Assembly: GCA_003281285.1 (NCBI GenBank)
Contig: QCCJ01000007.1
Coordinates: 1-33,324, forward strand
Length of the DNA: 33,324 nt
Origin: Prochlorococcus sp. AG-347-K22
Lineage (GTDB): Bacteria > Cyanobacteriota > Cyanobacteriia > PCC-6307 > Cyanobiaceae
Direction of reading: 5' to 3'
Shown: positions 28,839-33,324 of the stretch, piece by piece
How positions within the stretch are numbered: position 1 is the first letter of the stretch
Layout of the letters: each line of letters opens with the position of its first letter
Notes under the pieces: model-generated
The model's input: only the letters and a program-made list of their open reading frames with translations
The model's database searches: none
What the model was told of the DNA's origin: nothing
Translations under genes and position numbers: made by a program

Positions 28839-29296
28839 TTTTCTAGAATCAGTCTATTAACAATAAGTTCGCTTAAATCATCAGCCTGTTTAGAAAGTTG
28901 ATCACGAGCAGCAGATGTCTGACTTTCAATTTCTAGTCTTGCTTTTTCTTTTGAAGCATTTGCTTCATTGTTGGCAAGTTCTAGTGCTTCTTTATAAAGC
29001 TTGTCAGACTCATTCTCCGCTTCGCCCACAATTCTTTGAGCTTCTGAACGAGCACTTTGAAGCTGAGTCATTAAATCAGCTTCTAATTTTTTAACCTCTG
29101 AAAGTTTATTTTTAGCCTCAATAATATTGTTACTTACAAACTTTTCTCTTTTTTCAACAACATTGCCAACAGGCTTAAAAAAGAGAGAATTTAATATGTA
29201 AGTAAGAGCAACTACTTGTATCGCCATTAGTGGCAAAGTGGCATTTATATCAAATAATCCACCTTCTGTAGCACCAAAAAAATTAAAGGCCAACAT
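28835..29296 (-). CDS. atpF2: ATP synthase F0 b' subunit
   Basis: The 153-residue protein has an N-terminal membrane helix (about residues 15-40) with [16 protein letters not shown], followed by a coiled coil rich in Glu, Lys, Ala and Ser. It is the duplicated and diverged b subunit of photosynthetic organisms, b' (atpG in some cyanobacterial naming). It overlaps atpF by 4 bases and lies 70 bases after the c-subunit gene, with a stem-loop between them. Confidence 0.93.
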   Translation of the reverse strand: MLAFNFFGATEGGLFDINATLPLMAIQVVALTYILNSLFFKPVGNVVEKREKFVSNNIIEAKNKLSEVKKLEADLMTQLQSARSEAQRIVGEAENESDKLYKEALELANNEANASKEKARLEIESQTSAARDQLSKQADDLSELIVNRLILEK

Positions 29297-29329
29297 ATGA
29301 TTCAGTTGAGGTTAAAAAAATTAAATTTA

Positions 29330-29361
29330 AATATTGCTAATAATTGAGTAGAAGCAATATT
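29330..29361 (-). repeat. stem-loop after the c-subunit gene
   Basis: AATATTGCT (29330-29338) and AGCAATATT (29353-29361) form a perfect 9-bp stem with a 14-base loop. On the minus-strand transcript it begins 5 bases after the c-subunit stop. No T-tract follows, so it is more likely a 3' stabiliser or processing site than a terminator. Confidence 0.55.
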
Positions 29362-29366
29362 AACTT

Positions 29367-29630
<264 letters not shown>

Positions 29631-29691
29631 TTAATACTTGTGATAAATCTTTTTTGTCATACACGCTTGGACATCCTTTTGTTTAAGAATG

Positions 29692-29710
29692 GGTCTGATA
29701 TTTTCAGACC
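29692..29710 (-). repeat. stem-loop before the c-subunit gene
   Basis: GGTCTGA (29692-29698) and TCAGACC (29704-29710) form a perfect 7-bp stem with a 5-base loop in the 165-base spacer between the a- and c-subunit genes. The spacer is the longest in the operon. It may stop ribosome or exonuclease movement, or mark a processing site that lets the c-subunit message accumulate. Confidence 0.5.
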
Positions 29711-29777
29711 TACGCGATTAGATATTTTGCCAGATTACAGACCTTTTGTAAAAGCGTCTGCATGTATTGGAATACAG

Positions 29778-30503
29778 CTAATGATGTTCTTCAACAGCTT
29801 CTCCAATGTAGTAGGCCGCTAAAGTTGCGAAAATCAATGCCTGAATTGCACTAGTAAATAATCCTAGGAACATAACAGGTATTGGGAGAATTAGTGGAAC
29901 TAAGAAGACTAGAACGCCAACAACAAGTTCATCAGCCAAAATATTTCCAAATAGCCTGAAAGAGAGTGATAAAGGTTTAGTAAAATCCTCTAAAATTTTG
30001 AAAGGAAGCATAATCGGAGTTGGGTGAACATAATATTCGAAGTATCTCCAACCTTTATTGCTTAAACCGGCATAGAAATAAGAAAGTGAAACCAATAAAG
30101 CCAAGGCTATTGTTGTATTGATATCTGCAGTTGGTGCTCCCAACTCTCCACTTGGTAACTTAATCAATCTCCAAGGAATTAAAGCTCCTCCCCAATTACT
30201 AACAAATACAAATAAAAATAAAGTACCTATAAATGGCATCCAATCTCTATAAACTTTTTCACCTATCTGAGTCCTCGCAAGATCTCTTATGTAATCCCAG
30301 AGAAATTCAAGCAAGTTTTGGAGGCCTTTAGGATCATTTTCCATTTTTTTAGTTCCTAAAGAAATAAAAACTAATAAAGCCCCTAATAAAATCCAAGATG
30401 TCAAAAATACCTGCCCATGAAGTCTGATATTTCCAATTTGCCAATAAAGATGTTGACCAACTTCTAATGCTGCAAAATTTGTTAGCAAGGAATTAAAGAA
30501 CAT
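29778..30503 (-). CDS. atpB: ATP synthase F0 a subunit
   Basis: The 241-residue membrane protein has about five hydrophobic segments. The essential arginine is Arg183 in [15 protein letters not shown], facing the c-ring; the ion half-channels are formed here. The preceding segment EDFTKPLSL is also conserved. It lies 21 bases after atpI and 165 bases before the c-subunit gene. In plastid naming it is atpI. Confidence 0.96.
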   Translation of the reverse strand: MFFNSLLTNFAALEVGQHLYWQIGNIRLHGQVFLTSWILLGALLVFISLGTKKMENDPKGLQNLLEFLWDYIRDLARTQIGEKVYRDWMPFIGTLFLFVFVSNWGGALIPWRLIKLPSGELGAPTADINTTIALALLVSLSYFYAGLSNKGWRYFEYYVHPTPIMLPFKILEDFTKPLSLSFRLFGNILADELVVGVLVFLVPLILPIPVMFLGLFTSAIQALIFATLAAYYIGEAVEEHH

Positions 30504-30524
30504 TTGATTTGAATAAAAATTTAC

Positions 30525-31001
30525 TTAAGAACGTGAAAAATAAAAAATGAGTGAAGGTTTATAAATAAAAAAACCTATCATTGCAGGAAAAATATCCAAA
30601 GATCCTAGCTTGCTCGCAAAAATAAAGAGACAAACTGGAACTAATAGTTGCAATTTTGATACATCTGATGATTCGGTACCAAGTTTTCCAATACTTTTAG
30701 CAAGTAAACGTAGGTAAAAAATACCGGCAATTGCACCTATTAAAATACTAAAACCAAAGGTAAATCCGAGAAAAATTCCAGTTATTGATGCTAAAACAAT
30801 AGAAACAATAAAAGTAATCCCAAAAATTGTTAATTGTAATTTTGTGTATTCATCATTTTGAGAAAGAAAACTATCGATTTGATAGGCAATGCCAGTTTTA
30901 CTTTCTTTAATGATCGAATTATCCAAAGGTTGAGAAAATTGAACATTCTCATCAGAAGGATGCTCAAGTTTTTTTCTATTTGAGTTCACTGATGTGAACA
31001 T
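30525..31001 (-). CDS. atpI: ATP synthase protein I, first gene of the operon
   Basis: The most likely start is ATG 31001, giving 158 residues, because GAGGGG lies 9 bases upstream; a longer frame from 31058 would add 19 residues and overlap the control region. The N-terminal about 55 residues are polar. Four hydrophobic segments follow at about 57-78, 80-100, 117-135 and 138-155. AtpI helps c-ring assembly in other bacteria. It is the first gene of the main atp operon. Confidence 0.85.
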   Translation of the reverse strand: MFTSVNSNRKKLEHPSDENVQFSQPLDNSIIKESKTGIAYQIDSFLSQNDEYTKLQLTIFGITFIVSIVLASITGIFLGFTFGFSILIGAIAGIFYLRLLAKSIGKLGTESSDVSKLQLLVPVCLFIFASKLGSLDIFPAMIGFFIYKPSLIFYFSRS

Positions 31002-31010
31002 AGTTAGAAA

Positions 31011-31067
31011 CCCCTCTGAATGGTTGAAGTAAGTATATAAACTCACGGAATCTATCACGGAGAGGGG
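31011..31067 (-). promoter_or_regulatory. atp operon control region with SD/anti-SD pair
   Basis: On the minus strand the Shine-Dalgarno stretch AGAGGGG (31011-31017) is exactly complementary to CCCCTCT at 31061-31067, 43 bases upstream. If both are transcribed, the stem would hide the atpI ribosome binding site. TATATA at 31034-31039 looks like a -10 box; if transcription starts from it (about 31027), the anti-SD stretch would lie outside the RNA. The two readings cannot both hold for one start site. Confidence 0.4.
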
Positions 31068-31265
31068 CCTTTTTGCTAGTTTTTTTTTGTAAAAAATTAA
31101 TTCTTAAGATTTATGATGAATCTGTAGGCCATTTTTCACTTTATTCTTCAAAAATAAAATCTATGAAAAGTCATCTTTTTAATTGCTTTAACACTTTAAA
31201 ACGTTAATAAAAGACTTGGCAAAATCTCAATTAAACGTCTCAATAGTACATATACATCTAAAAAA

Positions 31266-32501
31266 TTGGAGATAAGTCAAGAAAAAATAAAATATAAAAG
31301 AATTTCTAAAAGAAAAAAAACCTTTAGTTCTAATTACAAAAAAAATCTAATCAATTTAACAGAGTCTATATTTCCCTTACCTTGGACGATATGGCCTTAT
31401 GAGGCAAAAATCCTCGTTGTTCTCATTGGAATTTGGTCAATATTAGGACTATGCATTCTTGGATCATCAAGTTGGTGGGTAGCTAGTAAGGAAATGGGAA
31501 ATTGGGCTTACTTCTTAAAAAAACAAATTATTTGGACAATTCCAGGAATCAGTATATTTTATTTTGTTCTGAATACAAACATTAGAAATCTTTTAAAGTT
31601 TTCAAGATTTATTTTTTTTATTTTATTCTTTCTAATATTACTAACCAATATTACTGGAATTACAGTTAACGGATCTTCAAGATGGCTAGTACTAGGAAAT
31701 TTACGTCTACAACCATCTGAATTAATTAAGCCTTTTCTAATTCTAGAAGCTTCTAACCTTTTCGCTCATTGGAATCTAATTAAGAATGATAAAAAATTTA
31801 TTTCAATATTCTCTTTTGGATTATTAATTTTATTAATACTGAAGCAGCCTAATTTAAGTACTGCATCATTAACTGGAATTCTTTTTTGGGTAATGGGTTT
31901 ATGTGGAGGCGTAAAACTAAGTTCTCTCTGCTCATTTGCCTCATTAGGATTTATTACTGGATGTATTAGTATCCTCAATAACGAATATCAAAAACTTAGA
32001 GTTACTTCATTTATTAATCCTTGGAAAGATCAACAAGAAAGTGGATTTCAATTGGTTCAAAGTTTATTAGCTATAGGTTCAGGTGGTTTATTCGGTCAAG
32101 GTTTTGGCTTGTCTATACAAAAATTACAGTACCTACCTTTTATGTACACAGATTTTATTTTTGCCATTTTTGCTGAAGAATTTGGTTTGTTAGGGTGTAC
32201 TTTATTCCTAGGTTTTCTAGCAGTTTTCTCTTATATAACTGTAAGAATTGCTCTAAAGTGCAGGAACAACTATACAAAATTAGTTTCTATTGGATGTGGT
32301 GTGTTGTTGACAGGTCAATCAATAATGCATATTGCTGTAGCAACAGGCTCTATGCCTACTACTGGCTTACCACTGCCTTTCATTAGTTATGGTGGGAATT
32401 CATTAATCGCATCATTTTTCATTGCAGGGATGTTACTGAGATGTTCCTTAGAATCTACAGGCTTCATAGGTATGATTAGTACACGAAAGACGCTTAATTA
32501 G
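31266..32501 (+). CDS. ftsW: SEDS-family cell division glycosyltransferase FtsW
   Basis: The 411-residue protein has a cytoplasmic basic N-terminus of about 45 residues, then about ten membrane helices. SEDS motifs are present: NGSSRWL (135-141), LQPSE (148-152), LQYLPFMYTDFIFAIFAEEFG (287-307) and PFISYGG (371-377). It makes septal peptidoglycan with a partner PBP. The frame opens with TTG at 31266; an in-frame TAA lies just before it and no ATG is available upstream of the first helix. RodA cannot be wholly excluded, but size and position next to ccdA fit FtsW in picocyanobacteria. Confidence 0.88.
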   Translation: MEISQEKIKYKRISKRKKTFSSNYKKNLINLTESIFPLPWTIWPYEAKILVVLIGIWSILGLCILGSSSWWVASKEMGNWAYFLKKQIIWTIPGISIFYFVLNTNIRNLLKFSRFIFFILFFLILLTNITGITVNGSSRWLVLGNLRLQPSELIKPFLILEASNLFAHWNLIKNDKKFISIFSFGLLILLILKQPNLSTASLTGILFWVMGLCGGVKLSSLCSFASLGFITGCISILNNEYQKLRVTSFINPWKDQQESGFQLVQSLLAIGSGGLFGQGFGLSIQKLQYLPFMYTDFIFAIFAEEFGLLGCTLFLGFLAVFSYITVRIALKCRNNYTKLVSIGCGVLLTGQSIMHIAVATGSMPTTGLPLPFISYGGNSLIASFFIAGMLLRCSLESTGFIGMISTRKTLN

Positions 32502-32586
32502 TTAGAATTTATAGGATTTAATTAGTCAAGCTATCGAATCATTTAATTTAGTTATTTCAGAATTATCTCAAAAGGGTAATCTGCTC

Positions 32587-33243
32587 ATGCAGAATAGCCT
32601 TAATAATCCCGGACCATTTACTATATTTTTAGTTTTCAGCGCAGGACTTTTGACGAGTCTTGGCCCATGCTCATTATCATTACTACCAATCACTATTGCT
32701 TATGTAGGAGGAACAGAAAAAAATAAATTTAAACTTATTAGTTTTTCAGGAGGAGTCGTTTTTTCACTCGTCGCGCTTGGTGCTGCGAGTGGATTCTTAG
32801 GTAGGATATATGGGCAAATCCCATCTTTTTACACTTCGATCGTTGCCTTGATAGCAATAATAATGGGTTTAAATTTACTGGGTATTCTAAAGTTTCAGTT
32901 CCCGAATGGACCTGATATGAAAATAATTGAAGATAAAATACCAACATTTATAGCACCTTTTGCCATAGGGACTACTTTTGGACTAGCTTCTTCACCTTGC
33001 ATAACTCCAGTCTTGGCAACTCTTCTAGCTTGGGTATCGCAAGCTAAAAATCCAGCAATATCTATTATTTTTTTATTTTTCTTTGGTATAGGACAAGTAA
33101 CCCCATTAATTATTGCAGGAGCTACTGCAGAAAACTTAAAGCAATTTTTAGCGCTTAGAAAATTTAGTCAAATAATTCCGACCGTAAGTGGAATATTTTT
33201 AGTTTCCCTAGGGTTATTAAATTTATTATCAAATTGGATTTAA
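32587..33243 (+). CDS. ccdA: cytochrome c biogenesis protein CcdA
   Basis: The 218-residue membrane protein has six hydrophobic segments and the two essential cysteines: Cys28 (LTSLGPCSLSLLP) and Cys138 (SSPCITP). It carries reducing equivalents across the membrane for heme attachment to apocytochromes on the lumen side. Its stop touches the ATG of ccs1, so the pair is one operon. It is the short, single-domain form without a thioredoxin part. Confidence 0.93.
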   Translation: MQNSLNNPGPFTIFLVFSAGLLTSLGPCSLSLLPITIAYVGGTEKNKFKLISFSGGVVFSLVALGAASGFLGRIYGQIPSFYTSIVALIAIIMGLNLLGILKFQFPNGPDMKIIEDKIPTFIAPFAIGTTFGLASSPCITPVLATLLAWVSQAKNPAISIIFLFFFGIGQVTPLIIAGATAENLKQFLALRKFSQIIPTVSGIFLVSLGLLNLLSNWI

Positions 33244-33324
33244 ATGATTATTTTTAAGAATCTAATATTAAAAATATCAAGTTTAAGATTCGCCATATCA
33301 CTGATAATCTTCATAGCTATTACA
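33244..33324 (+). CDS. ccs1: start of cytochrome c biogenesis protein Ccs1 (partial)
   Basis: The frame opens at ATG 33244, directly after the ccdA stop, and runs to the window end (27 codons). The N-terminus shows basic residues, then LKISSLRFAISLIIF, the start of the first helix in Ccs1/ResB proteins (the SLRFAI motif is typical). Ccs1 presents or protects heme during system II cytochrome c maturation together with CcdA. The rest lies beyond the window. Confidence 0.8.
   Translation, partial: MIIFKNLILKISSLRFAISLIIFIAIT

Overview
The window looks like chromosomal DNA from a marine picocyanobacterium, most likely a high-light type Prochlorococcus. This is inferred from very AT-rich DNA, compact gene spacing, start codons that mostly lack Shine-Dalgarno sequences, and a set of cyanobacterial genes: ATP synthase split into atpIBEF'FHAG and atpDC operons, Ycf65/PSRP-3, cyanobacterial RpoZ, DUF1818, DUF2811 and CcdA/Ccs1. 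No tRNA, rRNA, CRISPR array, insertion sequence or phage gene was found.

Region 1 (1-6890) is accessory-like. It has many microproteins of 34-102 residues, most too short for routine ORF calling, plus a dienelactone-hydrolase-like protein, a secreted cupin, a DsrE-like protein and a pair of translationally coupled membrane proteins. Its non-coding DNA is rich in structure: a 32-bp perfect palindrome, an ORF interrupted by one TGA, a hairpin with a GUAA tetraloop followed by a strong terminator (possible ncRNA), and several operator-like dyads. This is where something undescribed is most likely.

Region 2 (6893-19076) holds housekeeping genes: an EVE-domain protein, DUF2811, an intergenic stretch with two opposed DnaA-box-like sequences, rpoZ with DUF1818, a divergent Hsp70-like protein, pyrR, gpmI, secG, then groES-groEL on the minus strand, divergent from atpD-atpC. 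Ycf65, a 52-residue protein and PepP follow on the minus strand.

Region 3 (19151-24707) has a tight plus-strand cluster of a CNNM/CBS membrane protein, a GTPase, nadD and nadE, with two 4-base overlaps and one 7-base gap. nadD and nadE encode the last two steps of NAD synthesis. It meets DUF3326 tail to tail.

Region 4 (24735-31067) is the main ATP synthase operon on the minus strand. It apparently continues past the gamma subunit gene into a 2Fe-2S ferredoxin, a 63-residue protein and DUF3326. Stem-loops flank the c-subunit gene. Region 5 (31266-33324) has ftsW, ccdA and the start of ccs1 on the plus strand.
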